A stretch of 64,000 bases of DNA from JACMLD01 sp047602295 (GTDB lineage: Bacteria > Bacteroidota > Bacteroidia > Chitinophagales > Chitinophagaceae): the NCBI GenBank assembly GCA_047602295.1, contig JASGHP010000001.1:3286001-3350000 (forward strand). Reading direction: 5' to 3'. The position numbers and the translations under genes were made by a program. The notes beneath the pieces were generated by a model. The model was not told the DNA's origin, ran no database searches, and worked only from the letters and a program-made list of their open reading frames with translations. Shown here in pieces: positions 17,137 through 25,841 of the stretch. Position 1 is the stretch's first letter. Each line of letters starts with the position of its first letter.

Positions 17137-20100
17137 GGTGTGTGGTTTTTTCATTGTTAGTAATATCGTTTTTAAATTGGGAAGAGAAGGGTAGGCTGAA
17201 ATAGAAACAAGCACCCTGGTTAATGCCCGCTTTTGCCCAAACGCTACCATCATGCTTTGAAACTATTTTTTCTACTATTGCCAGGCCAATGCCGGTTCCT
17301 TCAAATTCATCCGTATTATGCAGTCTTTGAAATACCCCAAATAATTTATTGCTGTATTTCTCGTCAAACCCAACTCCGTTGTCTTTTACATAAAAAACAA
17401 GGTTGCTATTCTCTCTAAAAGATCCGATTTCTATTTTGGGAGAATTTGCTTTGCCTGAATATTTGATTGCATTTGCTATTAAGTTTATCCATACCTGGCG
17501 CATCGTGTTAATGTCTGCATGCATAAGTGGCAAAGGCTGCAATACCCATTCTATTTTTTTATTGTCAACATTGAGTATATCTAACTCTTCAATGATGTCG
17601 CTTACCATTGCATTGGCGTCAAAGCTTATTTTTATTAAATCATGCCTGCTCATCCTGGAGAATGACAACAGATCGTCTATCAGATTGCCCATTCTTAAAG
17701 TGCTTTCCTTTATTATGGTGGTGATGCGGCGTGCTTCGTCGTCCAGTTTATTGCTGTATTCTTCTTCCAGGATATTTGTAAAACCCATAATGCCCCGCAA
17801 CGGCGCTCGCAGGTCATGAGAAATTGAATAAGAAAATGCTTCCAGCTCTTCATTCGATTTTTTAAGTTGCATTGTTCTTTGCGCCACTCTTACTTCCAAT
17901 TCTTCATTTAGTTTCCTGATCTTTTCTTCGTGCGTTTTGCGTTCGGTAATATCGTCTGCCAGCATTACAAAATGTTCTTTGTCTGTACTGTAAATGGAGG
18001 TGGAATACCATTTATTCAATTGTGCCACATAAGCCTCAAATTTTTCGGGAATGCCAGTTTCAATTATGCGTTGTATTCGCTCTACGTGAGAATGATCTGC
18101 GCCAAACAAACCGGGTGCTACTTCAGAAATCATCTTACCATTTATTTGCTTAAAGCCAGTAATATCTTCATACTTGCTGTTTACAGTGATGTAAAGAAAA
18201 TCTATCAGCTTACTGTTTTCAAAAAGAGGCTTGCAATACGCAAATCCGTGCAGCATGTTTTCAAACAAGCTTCGATATAGCATTTCACTTTTACGAATCG
18301 CTTCTTCATTTTTCTTTCTTTCAGATATATCATCTACCAGGCAAACAAAATAACCTTTCTCGGGACTGTAAAATGATAGCGAGTACCACTTGCCCAAAGG
18401 ACTGGCAAATGTTTCTGTTCTTACGGGTTGACCGGTTAATGCAACATTGCATATCATTTCAGCATAAGCCGGGTCAGACTCAAGCAGGCCGGGAATTACT
18501 TCAGACATATGCCTTCCCATAACATTGCTTAAACCAGTGATTCTTTCGTAAGCATCATTTACGGCCATATAAATGCAATCTTTCAATCGGTGTCCTTCCA
18601 TCACTATTTTGCAGTAAGCGAAACCATGATGAATATTTTCAAATAAGCTTCTGTATAGCACTTCGCTTTTATGTATTGCTTCTTCAGCACGTTTGCGTTC
18701 TGTTATATCTATAAGATTGCTTATAATGCCGCCAACGTTTGGGTCATTTATCATATTGGAAACAACGCCTTCAAGCCATACGTAATGTCCATCTTTATGT
18801 TTGGCGCGAATGCTTATGCCGAATGCTTTACCGGGGTTTTCCATTACTTTCTTTGCAAGTTGCCGCATGTGCTCAACGTCATCCGGATGAGAAAACTCTA
18901 ATGGACTGGAGGGATTGCCTTCAATAAATGAAAAACCCGTAATGCGCTCTGCTGCAGGGCTAATATAAATTGGACGAAATTGCTCATCTAATAAGCAAAT
19001 AATGCTTTGGTTGTTTTCTACCAGTGCCCTGAATGTATTGGTGGTTTTATAAATTTCTTCCGTTCTTTCTTTTACTTTTTGCTCAAGTGCTTCATTTGAC
19101 TTTTTTAGTTGTTCTTCAAGCCGCCGGCGATCACTAATGTCTTTTGTTATAAATACAATGCTGTCTATTTCGCCTTTATTATCTCTTACAATATTGCCGG
19201 TAACCGCACCATAAAAAGTAGAGCCATCTTTCCTGTAAAATATTCTTTCTGATTGAATGGAGCCTTTTTCAACCACCTTTTCAAATAAAATGGCAGGGTA
19301 TTCTGGTGTGTCTCTTATAAAACCAATGTCCCTGGCAGTTAATCCTATAGCTTCATCTTTACTATATCCGTAGAGGTCTTCTGCCCCACGGTTCCAGGTT
19401 ATAATTTTTCTATCCAGTGTGGCTGCGGTAATGGCATCTGTAGATTGTTCTACTATACTTGCCAAACGATTTACTCTTTCTTCCAGTTTTTTCTCGGCGG
19501 TAATATTGAAGCTAACGCCGATATAACCAGTGATAATGCCATCAGCATCTTTAATATTGGAAGTGGAAGATCTTACATGAATTTGTTCGCCGGATTTTTT
19601 TCTTCTTATCAATTCACCAGACCAGTAACCTTCGCCATTGACGACCGACATAGCAGCATCCAATTCTCCTTTGGTTATAATAGTGTCCAACAGTTCATTG
19701 GGTATTTTACCCAGCGCTTCCTCTTTCGTAAATCCGTATAAGTTTTCAGCGCCTTTATTCCAACTGGTAATCCTGTAATTTGTATCAACGGTATATATAG
19801 AATCGTTTGATTGATTTACCTGTCTCGAAAAAATTTCAAGTTGCTCTTTTGCTTTTTTGGCCTCTGTTATATCACGTGTAATCTTTGTATACCCCAGCAA
19901 TTTTCCTTTTTCATCTCTCATTGCTGTAAAAACAATATTGGCCCAGAATGAAGTGCCGTCTTTCCGCATTCGTAATTTATTGCACTCATAGTGTCCATGT
20001 ATCTTTGCCATCAAAAGGTTTTCGCGTGGCTCTCCTTTACAAATGTCTTCTTTCGAATAAAACACTTCAAAAGATTTTCCTATGATTTCCTGTGCTGTAT

Positions 20101-20290
20101 AACCTTTAATGATTTCGGCTCCGCTATTCCAGCTTGTAATTTTTCCATTTAGATCAAGAATTACAATAGCAAAATCTATTACGCTATTCACCAGTAATTG
20201 AAAATCGTTTTTTTCATGAACCGGTTTATTCGCAATAGTTTTTGGCAGACCGTAAAAAAAGTTTTGCAGAAAACCTCTAAGGTGTTTCAT
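17117..20290 (-). CDS. Soluble sensor histidine kinase with six PAS domains
   Basis: The 1057-residue protein has no membrane segment. Six PAS/PAC units follow one another (about residues 28-150, 155-275, 280-400, 415-540, 545-670 and 672-795). Units five and six are near-copies: both begin with the pattern YRSLFEN-x-x-HGFAYCK and end in ISERK or ITERK. A coiled coil leads into HisKA (SYSISHDLRAPLRG, a phytochrome-kinase-type site) and a HATPase with DNGVGFD and EGTGIGLAIV. It is the first gene of an operon with an Rcp1-like regulator and a REC-PAS-PAS kinase, suggesting a phosphorelay. Ligands of the PAS units cannot be read from sequence. Confidence 0.92.
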   Translation of the reverse strand: MKHLRGFLQNFFYGLPKTIANKPVHEKNDFQLLVNSVIDFAIVILDLNGKITSWNSGAEIIKGYTAQEIIGKSFEVFYSKEDICKGEPRENLLMAKIHGHYECNKLRMRKDGTSFWANIVFTAMRDEKGKLLGYTKITRDITEAKKAKEQLEIFSRQVNQSNDSIYTVDTNYRITSWNKGAENLYGFTKEEALGKIPNELLDTIITKGELDAAMSVVNGEGYWSGELIRRKKSGEQIHVRSSTSNIKDADGIITGYIGVSFNITAEKKLEERVNRLASIVEQSTDAITAATLDRKIITWNRGAEDLYGYSKDEAIGLTARDIGFIRDTPEYPAILFEKVVEKGSIQSERIFYRKDGSTFYGAVTGNIVRDNKGEIDSIVFITKDISDRRRLEEQLKKSNEALEQKVKERTEEIYKTTNTFRALVENNQSIICLLDEQFRPIYISPAAERITGFSFIEGNPSSPLEFSHPDDVEHMRQLAKKVMENPGKAFGISIRAKHKDGHYVWLEGVVSNMINDPNVGGIISNLIDITERKRAEEAIHKSEVLYRSLFENIHHGFAYCKIVMEGHRLKDCIYMAVNDAYERITGLSNVMGRHMSEVIPGLLESDPAYAEMICNVALTGQPVRTETFASPLGKWYSLSFYSPEKGYFVCLVDDISERKKNEEAIRKSEMLYRSLFENMLHGFAYCKPLFENSKLIDFLYITVNSKYEDITGFKQINGKMISEVAPGLFGADHSHVERIQRIIETGIPEKFEAYVAQLNKWYSTSIYSTDKEHFVMLADDITERKTHEEKIRKLNEELEVRVAQRTMQLKKSNEELEAFSYSISHDLRAPLRGIMGFTNILEEEYSNKLDDEARRITTIIKESTLRMGNLIDDLLSFSRMSRHDLIKISFDANAMVSDIIEELDILNVDNKKIEWVLQPLPLMHADINTMRQVWINLIANAIKYSGKANSPKIEIGSFRENSNLVFYVKDNGVGFDEKYSNKLFGVFQRLHNTDEFEGTGIGLAIVEKIVSKHDGSVWAKAGINQGACFYFSLPFSSQFKNDITNNEKTTHHGSERN

Positions 20291-20761
20291 AGCATCAGTT
20301 TAGTCAATCAATCACAACAACGAAAAAGTTATAGGTATTTTTTTCTACAAATTTCCATTAAATATACTTTAATGAGACATTGAAAGACCTAATAAAAACA
20401 CTTAGGTGTAAAAATAAAAGCGCAGCAATGGGCAAGAGTTGTCTGTTAAAACAATATTCTATTTTTTTTATGCGAAAGATTGTAGTTTATAGAAAAATAA
20501 ATTTAATCAATTACTGGTATTTGATTTATAAAGCAATTTTGAAGCATGGAATTGTAAAATTATTTCGGTTTATGATGACTGGTAGCACATTTAAATCGGC
20601 ATCATATTATTCCTTTTTTTATTTTATTGACCTGATGAAGAGATCTGAATAATTGAAGCAGGGTTCTTTTGGTTGAATAGCTTGATTCCTTTTTTTAAAA
20701 TAGACATGCCGGAATGAGTAGAAATAACAGGTTATATGTCTATTGATAATGACAAGAAAAG
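20291..20761. other. AT-rich intergenic region without a supported gene
   Basis: This divergent spacer holds the unseen promoter of the six-PAS kinase on one side and the GH51 promoter on the other. A 90-codon frame at 20380-20652 has an unusual Ile/Lys/Tyr/Phe composition expected of AT-rich noncoding DNA, and I do not support it. No repeat or hairpin stood out. Confidence 0.5.
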
Positions 20762-20792
20762 TTTGCCGCAGGGCACAAAAACTTTTACCTTG
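20762..20792 (+). promoter_or_regulatory. Probable promoter of the arabinofuranosidase gene
   Basis: TTTG at 20762-20765 is followed after 20 bp by TACCTTG (20786-20792), one base short of TAnnTTTG. It lies 54 bases before the ATG at 20846. Confidence 0.45.
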
Positions 20793-20845
20793 CCTATCCC
20801 TGAAAGAACTTTACTAAAAACAACAACCAAACATCATTTGCCGGT

Positions 20846-22822
20846 ATGAAGAAGCTTTTATTGTCTTTTGTTTTTGCAAGCAGTTTCTCGTTTTTTAATG
20901 CATCAGCACAGCATGTATTTACTGTTAAAGCCAACGAGTCTAAAGGAAAGATCCAACCGACCATGTGGGGCGTATTTTTTGAGGATATTAACCTTGGCGC
21001 AGATGGCGGTATCTATGCGGAACTAATCAAAAACCGTTCTTTTGAGTTTAATAAACCCCTGATGGGTTGGAAAATACTGGGCAAGCCCCTCACAGAAGGA
21101 GATTTTACGGTGCTTAACCGTGGCAATGCGGCGGCTGCTAATCCGCGTTTTTTGCGCATAACATTGCACAACAATGCCAAAGGTTCTATTGGTATTAATA
21201 ATGAAGGCTTCAGGGGCATGGGTATCAAGAACGGGGTGGGCTATGACTTCTCTTTTTTCTACCGCCAGCAAGCGCCCAATATAAAAATGTATGTAGAATT
21301 GGTAAATGAGAAGGGCGAACGTATAGGGGAGGCTGCAACCAGTACCGGTTTTAGCGGTGCCGAATGGAAAAAACAATCGGTACATTTTACATCAAATGCA
21401 ACTGCATTGAAAGCTAGCCTCAATATCTGGTTTGAAGGCGATGGTATTATAGACCTGGATATGGTGTCTTTGTTTCCCAATGATACCTGGAAGAAGAGGC
21501 CCGGCGGCATGCGTGCAGACATGATACAAATGCTGGCCGATATGAAACCAGGGTTTATCCGTTTTCCCGGAGGTTGTATTGTGGAAGGCATTGATTTAAA
21601 CAACCGCTATCAATGGAAAAGAACGATTGGCCCGATAGAAGACAGGCAACTGATCATGAACCGCTGGAATGTGGAGTTTGCCCATCGTCCAACGCCTGAT
21701 TATTTCCAGACATTTGGCTTAGGCTTCTTCGAATATTTTCAACTGGCAGAAGACATAGGCGCAGAGCCCTTGCCTATTCTTAATTGCGGCATGGCCTGCC
21801 AGTTTAATTCTGCAGAGCTGGTGCCAATGGACGAACTTGATCCTTACATACAGGATGCATTGGACTTAATAGAATTTGCTAACGGCGATGCAAGCACGAA
21901 ATGGGGTAAAGTGCGTGCAGGCATGGGCCATCCGCAGCCATTCCATTTAAAACTGATGGGAGTAGGCAACGAAAATTGGGGCCCGCAATACGTGGAAAGA
22001 CTGCAAGCTTTTACTAAAGCTATCAAAGCAAAATATCCTGATATAAAATTGGTGAACAGTTCCGGTACAGACCCCAATGGGCCAAGGTTTGATTACCTGA
22101 ATACTGAATTGCGCAATATGCACGCAGACATTATTGATGAGCATTACTATCGCAAGCCAGACTGGTTCTTCAGCAATGCAAGGCGTTATGACAACTACCC
22201 ACGTAATGCTTCTAAAATATTTGGTGGCGAATATGCGGCGCAAAGCGATAAAACAGTAAGTGCAGACAATCGCAATTGCTGGCTAACAGCTTTGGCGGAA
22301 GCCGCATTTATGACAGGGTTGGAGCGTAATGCCGACGTGGTAAACATGGCTTCTTATGCTCCCTTATTTGCGCATATTGATGGCTGGCAGTGGACACCCG
22401 ATCTTATCTGGGTAAACAACCTGCAATCTTATGGCACACCCGATTATTATGTGCAGAAACTATACTCGCTCAATAAAGGAACAAACGTAGTGCCTATTAC
22501 TTTAAACAATGATGTAGTGGCAGGGCAGGACAGCCTTTACGCAACTGCATGTACAGATAGTAGCAGTCATGATTTAATTATAAAGCTGGTAAATGCTTCC
22601 AACAAACCGCAAAGCAGCATTTTGTCGTTGGAAGGTGCTAAAAAATTAGCCAGCCAGGCCAGCGTTGCCACATTGCAAAGCGATGATTTGTTTAGTGTAA
22701 ATAATTTTGAACAGCCGCAGAAAATAGCACCTAAAGAAACAAGCCTGCCGGTAAAAGGAAAGAAATTGAATTTAACAGCAGCGCCTTATTCGTTTACGGT
22801 TGTGAGAGTGAAAATGCAATAA
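20846..22822 (+). CDS. Alpha-L-arabinofuranosidase, glycoside hydrolase family 51
   Basis: The 658-residue protein has a signal peptide (cleavage near NASAQ) and belongs to GH51. The N-terminal segment PTMWGVFFEDINLGADGG is typical. A carbohydrate-binding-like insertion (about residues 90-215) precedes the TIM barrel. The acid/base glutamate lies in GVGNENWG and the nucleophile glutamate in IFGGEYAAQ. A C-terminal beta-sandwich completes the fold. The enzyme releases terminal arabinofuranosyl residues from arabinan or arabinoxylan by a retaining mechanism. The signal peptide places it in the periplasm or outside. It stands alone, not in an obvious polysaccharide-utilisation operon. Confidence 0.93.
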   Translation: MKKLLLSFVFASSFSFFNASAQHVFTVKANESKGKIQPTMWGVFFEDINLGADGGIYAELIKNRSFEFNKPLMGWKILGKPLTEGDFTVLNRGNAAAANPRFLRITLHNNAKGSIGINNEGFRGMGIKNGVGYDFSFFYRQQAPNIKMYVELVNEKGERIGEAATSTGFSGAEWKKQSVHFTSNATALKASLNIWFEGDGIIDLDMVSLFPNDTWKKRPGGMRADMIQMLADMKPGFIRFPGGCIVEGIDLNNRYQWKRTIGPIEDRQLIMNRWNVEFAHRPTPDYFQTFGLGFFEYFQLAEDIGAEPLPILNCGMACQFNSAELVPMDELDPYIQDALDLIEFANGDASTKWGKVRAGMGHPQPFHLKLMGVGNENWGPQYVERLQAFTKAIKAKYPDIKLVNSSGTDPNGPRFDYLNTELRNMHADIIDEHYYRKPDWFFSNARRYDNYPRNASKIFGGEYAAQSDKTVSADNRNCWLTALAEAAFMTGLERNADVVNMASYAPLFAHIDGWQWTPDLIWVNNLQSYGTPDYYVQKLYSLNKGTNVVPITLNNDVVAGQDSLYATACTDSSSHDLIIKLVNASNKPQSSILSLEGAKKLASQASVATLQSDDLFSVNNFEQPQKIAPKETSLPVKGKKLNLTAAPYSFTVVRVKMQ

Positions 22823-22826
22823 TATC

Positions 22827-22854
22827 GTGAGAGGTGAGTCGTGAGTCGTGAGTG
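22827..22854 (+). repeat. Four-unit heptamer array (GTGAGNN) after the GH51 stop
   Basis: Four adjacent 7-bp units read GTGAGAG, GTGAGTC, GTGAGTC and GTGAGTG, beginning 4 bases after the stop codon. No inverted partner array was found nearby. It matches the post-stop arrays elsewhere in the window in period and position. Confidence 0.75.
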
Positions 22855-22908
22855 GGGGCTGATATTTGAGATGTCTCTAACAATTATCGATTTGTAGTCT
22901 GGCGTAAA

Positions 22909-22972
22909 GCTCCATCGGAGCGTTCTGTTTATAGACAAAAATAACAAATAGTGAAGCGGCTCTGTAAGAGCC
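22909..22972. repeat. Pair of REP-like short hairpins
   Basis: GCTCC-ATC-GGAGC (22909-22921) and GGCTC-TGTAA-GAGCC (22958-22972) are two perfect 5-bp hairpins 36 bases apart in the convergent spacer between the GH51 and ndk genes. They look like dispersed palindromic units; genome-wide copies would have to be counted to confirm this. Confidence 0.5.
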
Positions 22973-23018
22973 ACCGGTAATCAGAACTATTTTACCAAGA
23001 TAGTGTGTATCTAAAAAA

Positions 23019-23076
23019 GGCACAGAGAACACAAGATGAGCAAGATACTCTGTGCTACCTCCGTGTTCTCAGTGCC
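23019..23076. repeat. Imperfect 14-bp inverted repeat with an alternative inner pairing
   Basis: GGCACAGAGAACAC (23019-23032) pairs at 13 of 14 positions with GTGTTCTCAGTGCC (23063-23076). The same left arm can instead pair perfectly over 8 bp with CTCTGTGC (23048-23055). The right side also reads as a loose 9-10-bp tandem (CTCTGTG, CTCCGTG, CTCAGTG, CTCCGTG). It lies just past the 3' end of ndk on the minus strand and could end transcription. Confidence 0.55.
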
Positions 23077-23093
23077 TCCGTGGTTATAACGAA

Positions 23094-23510
23094 TTAGAAT
23101 CTTTCCAGGCTGCTGAAAAAGAAATCGCCTTCAATTTTTGCGTTTTCGTCGCTATCACTTCCGTGGATAGCATTTTCACCCAATGAAGCTGCAAATAATT
23201 TGCGGATGGTATTGGCTTCTGCTTTGGCGGGGTCTGTAGCGCCAATCAACTTGCGAAACTCAGCTACTGCATTGTCTTTTTCAAGAATGGCTGCGTAAAT
23301 AGGGCCGCTGCTCATAAAATCTACCAGCTCTCCGTAAAAAGGACGGGCTGCGTGCACTGCATAAAATTCACCAGCTTTTTCAGGGGTTAAGCGGGTGAGC
23401 TTAAGGGCTACAATGCGATACCCTTCTTTGATAATCCTGTCTAAAATAGCGCCGCCATGACCGGCACGGAAAGCATCTGGCTTAATCATGGTGAAAGTTC
23501 TGTTGCTCAT
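23094..23510 (-). CDS. ndk: Nucleoside diphosphate kinase
   Basis: The 138-residue protein has the full NDK fold: TFTMIKPDAFRAG at the N-terminus, ARPFYGELVDFMSSGP, RKLIGATDPAKAEANTIR, and the active-site histidine in NAIHGSDSDENA. It transfers the gamma phosphate between nucleoside tri- and diphosphates through a phosphohistidine in the cytoplasm. The length is standard. On the minus strand TAGTTTTG at 23541-23534 fits the -7 consensus, 23 bases before the ATG. It is convergent with the GH51 gene and stands alone. Confidence 0.97.
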   Translation of the reverse strand: MSNRTFTMIKPDAFRAGHGGAILDRIIKEGYRIVALKLTRLTPEKAGEFYAVHAARPFYGELVDFMSSGPIYAAILEKDNAVAEFRKLIGATDPAKAEANTIRKLFAASLGENAIHGSDSDENAKIEGDFFFSSLERF

Positions 23511-23690
23511 ACGGTCTGTTTTCTTTTGGGGGGCAAAACTACGAGAAAGTTTTGGGCTTTGACATACCGCCTGGCACTAATAATCGTCAATTAAACGCTA
23601 ATAAATACTCATTAACAAGCAGAATCCCCAAAAAATGCCCAAAATCTGTCTTTTCCAACTGCAAACTTTAATTACCTTCGCCACCATTTT

Positions 23691-24701
23691 ATGAAACCCA
23701 TAGCTGACATTTTTCCTTTACTGAAAGCAACGCCCAAACAGGTTGTTATTACCATGCACCAAAAGCCCGATCCGGATGCCATGGGTTCTTCGCTTGGATT
23801 GTATCATTTTCTTAGCGGATTGGGGCATACTGTTACGGTCGTTTCTCCTACCAATTGGGCAAGTTTCCTGAACTGGATGCCAGGTTGCGACAAGGTAATA
23901 GATTTTGAATACCGTAAAGCTGATGGAGAGGCTGCATTGAAAAAAGCAGAGTGGTTATTTTGCCTCGACTTTAATACGCTTTCCCGCACAAAACACATGG
24001 CCGCATTGATTGGCGAGCTGTCTTGCGTTAAGATACTGATTGATCACCACGAACAACCGGAAGTAAGTGCGTTTACCTATGGCATCAGCTTACCCGCCAA
24101 AAGCTCTACATCAGAAATGGTGTACGATTTTATAGTGGAAAGCGGGTATAAAGATGCTATTAATGTACCTATTGCGGAATGTTTGTATGCAGGCGTTATT
24201 GGTGATACAGGTTCTTTTCGTTTCCCTATCACCACCGCTTCAGTGCATACCATGGTGGCAGCTTTAAAGGAAACAGGTTTCAAGCACACGCAGGTGCATG
24301 AAAATATTTATGATAATTTTTTAGAAAATCGTTTGCGCTTTATAGGCATGGCGCTTATGTATCGCATGGAAATTATGTATGAATATAATACAGCGTTGAT
24401 TTCCATTTCTAAGGTTGATTTGCTGAAATACGATATTAAAACCGGCGATACAGAAGGGTTGGTAAACTATCCGCTTACCATACAAGGTATAAAAATGGCG
24501 GCAATAGTGATAGACCGCGATGAAGAACGCAAATGGAGTTTCCGCAGTAAAGGCGCTTTTGATACCAATACATTTGCCCGCACTTATTTTAATGGCGGCG
24601 GACATTATAATGCTTCTGGTGGCAGAAGTTTCGACTCATTAGAAAAAACAGTTCAAAAATTTAAACAAGCAGTTAAAGAAAACGCATCATTATTACAATA
24701 A
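23691..24701 (+). CDS. DHH/DHHA1 phosphoesterase (NrnA-like nanoRNase / pAp phosphatase)
   Basis: The 336-residue protein has the DHH-family metal motifs HQKPDPDAMGSS (near residue 24), LDFN, and LIDHHEQPE (near residue 108), followed by GDTGSFRF. A C-terminal DHHA1 domain carries GGGHYNASGG. NrnA-type enzymes degrade short RNA oligomers and dephosphorylate 3'-phosphoadenosine 5'-phosphate; which activity dominates cannot be told here. A TACCTTCG -7-like box (23673-23680) lies 10 bases before the ATG, predicting a very short leader. The FKBP lipoprotein gene starts 8 bases after the stop, so the two are probably co-transcribed, a pairing I recall from other Bacteroidota. Confidence 0.9.
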   Translation: MKPIADIFPLLKATPKQVVITMHQKPDPDAMGSSLGLYHFLSGLGHTVTVVSPTNWASFLNWMPGCDKVIDFEYRKADGEAALKKAEWLFCLDFNTLSRTKHMAALIGELSCVKILIDHHEQPEVSAFTYGISLPAKSSTSEMVYDFIVESGYKDAINVPIAECLYAGVIGDTGSFRFPITTASVHTMVAALKETGFKHTQVHENIYDNFLENRLRFIGMALMYRMEIMYEYNTALISISKVDLLKYDIKTGDTEGLVNYPLTIQGIKMAAIVIDRDEERKWSFRSKGAFDTNTFARTYFNGGGHYNASGGRSFDSLEKTVQKFKQAVKENASLLQ

Positions 24702-24709
24702 CAAAAAGT

Positions 24710-25729
24710 ATGAAAAAACAACCTGGTTCTTTTTTAGTGCTATTGGCAGCAGCTGTTCTTGCCTTTGCTTCCTGCAAGAGCAATATTGATTTTAAGAAGA
24801 CCAAAAGCGGTCTTATGTACAAAATATTCAGCGATGGAAAAGATTCGCTGGTTAAACAAGGCAATATCATAAAAATCAATTACACTATAAAAGTAGGCAG
24901 TTCAGATTCTGTGTTGCAGACTTCTTACGGTAAAGCCCCTTTGTATATGCCTATGCAGGGTAATGTGCCAGAAGATGCCTATTCTCCTGTAGAAGTTTTT
25001 AGTTTGTTGCGCAAAGGCGATAGCGCTTACATTGTTCAGTTGGTAGATACTTTGTTGAAGAAAAACCCAGGCGGTGCTATGCCTCCTTTCTTTAAAAAAG
25101 GTGATAAGTTGATTACAATTGTAAAAGTATTGAACGTGTTTTCATCTGAAGACCTGGCCAACAAAGACAGGGAAATAGAAAATGCGAGAGAAAAAGTTCG
25201 TTTAGAGAAAGAAATAGAAACTGATTTGGTAAAAGGAAATGCAGACATGACTGCATGGTTGGCAGAGAAAAAAATAAATGCAGTTAAAACCGGTCGTGGC
25301 ACCTATGTAGAGGTGAAAGAGCCAGGCACTGGTGCACAGGCAGACTCTGGCAAATTTGTTTCTGTACGTTACGAAGGAAAAACACTGGAAGATGGTAAAG
25401 TATTCCAATCAACCATGGATCCTAAAACTGCACAGCCTTATACTTTTAAATTAGGAACCAACAGCGTTATACCTGGTTGGGATGAAGGCATCAAAATGTT
25501 TAAAAAAGGTGGAAAGGGCACATTGTACATTCCCGGCCCGCTGGCTTATGGAAAAAATCCTCCACAGGGTTCTTCTTTCAAACCCAATGCAGCTTTGATT
25601 TTTGACGTAGAAATTACAGATGTATCTGATACAATGCCAGCAGCTCCTGCACAGCAAATGCCTCCGCAAGTGAGAGAGCAGATGGAGAAACAAATGAGAG
25701 AGCAACAAAAGAAAGCAGGCAATAAGTAA
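24710..25729 (+). CDS. FKBP-type peptidyl-prolyl isomerase lipoprotein
   Basis: The 339-residue protein starts with a lipoprotein signal (lipobox AFASC, Cys near residue 21). Two FKBP-like modules are seen: a degenerate one at about residues 40-145, and a typical one at about 205-305 with VSVRYEGKTLEDGKVFQST, VIPGWDEGIKMFKKG and IPGPLAYG. Between them lies a charged helical linker (about 145-185). The tail is rich in Gln, Met and Pro. It would assist proline isomerisation and folding of envelope proteins in the periplasm, anchored to a membrane. It follows the DHH phosphoesterase gene by 8 bases and ends before a strong bidirectional terminator. Confidence 0.92.
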   Translation: MKKQPGSFLVLLAAAVLAFASCKSNIDFKKTKSGLMYKIFSDGKDSLVKQGNIIKINYTIKVGSSDSVLQTSYGKAPLYMPMQGNVPEDAYSPVEVFSLLRKGDSAYIVQLVDTLLKKNPGGAMPPFFKKGDKLITIVKVLNVFSSEDLANKDREIENAREKVRLEKEIETDLVKGNADMTAWLAEKKINAVKTGRGTYVEVKEPGTGAQADSGKFVSVRYEGKTLEDGKVFQSTMDPKTAQPYTFKLGTNSVIPGWDEGIKMFKKGGKGTLYIPGPLAYGKNPPQGSSFKPNAALIFDVEITDVSDTMPAAPAQQMPPQVREQMEKQMREQQKKAGNK

Positions 25730-25778
25730 TTAATTGCCCCTTGGTCCCCTAAAGGAGATTAAAGAAACAATATTCAAT

Positions 25779-25809
25779 AAAAACGGCAGTCTTTAAGGCT
25801 GCCGTTTTT
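25779..25809. terminator. Bidirectional terminator between the FKBP and folP genes
   Basis: AAAAACGGCAG (25779-25789) and CTGCCGTTTTT (25799-25809) form a perfect 11-bp stem with a 9-nt loop. The stem carries A and T runs on both sides, so it can serve both convergent genes. Confidence 0.9.
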
Positions 25810-25841
25810 ATTTGCGTTTAGTCAAAGGCGTTATTGGACAC

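Noticed and set aside
17137..17253. Longer N-terminus for the Rcp1-like regulator
   Set aside because: The added residues are the kinase 3' end read in another frame; receiver sequence begins directly after the ATG at 17136.
20380..20652. 90-codon plus-strand frame in the kinase/GH51 spacer
   Set aside because: Composition is that of AT-rich noncoding DNA, with no recognisable motif or promoter; not supported as a gene.
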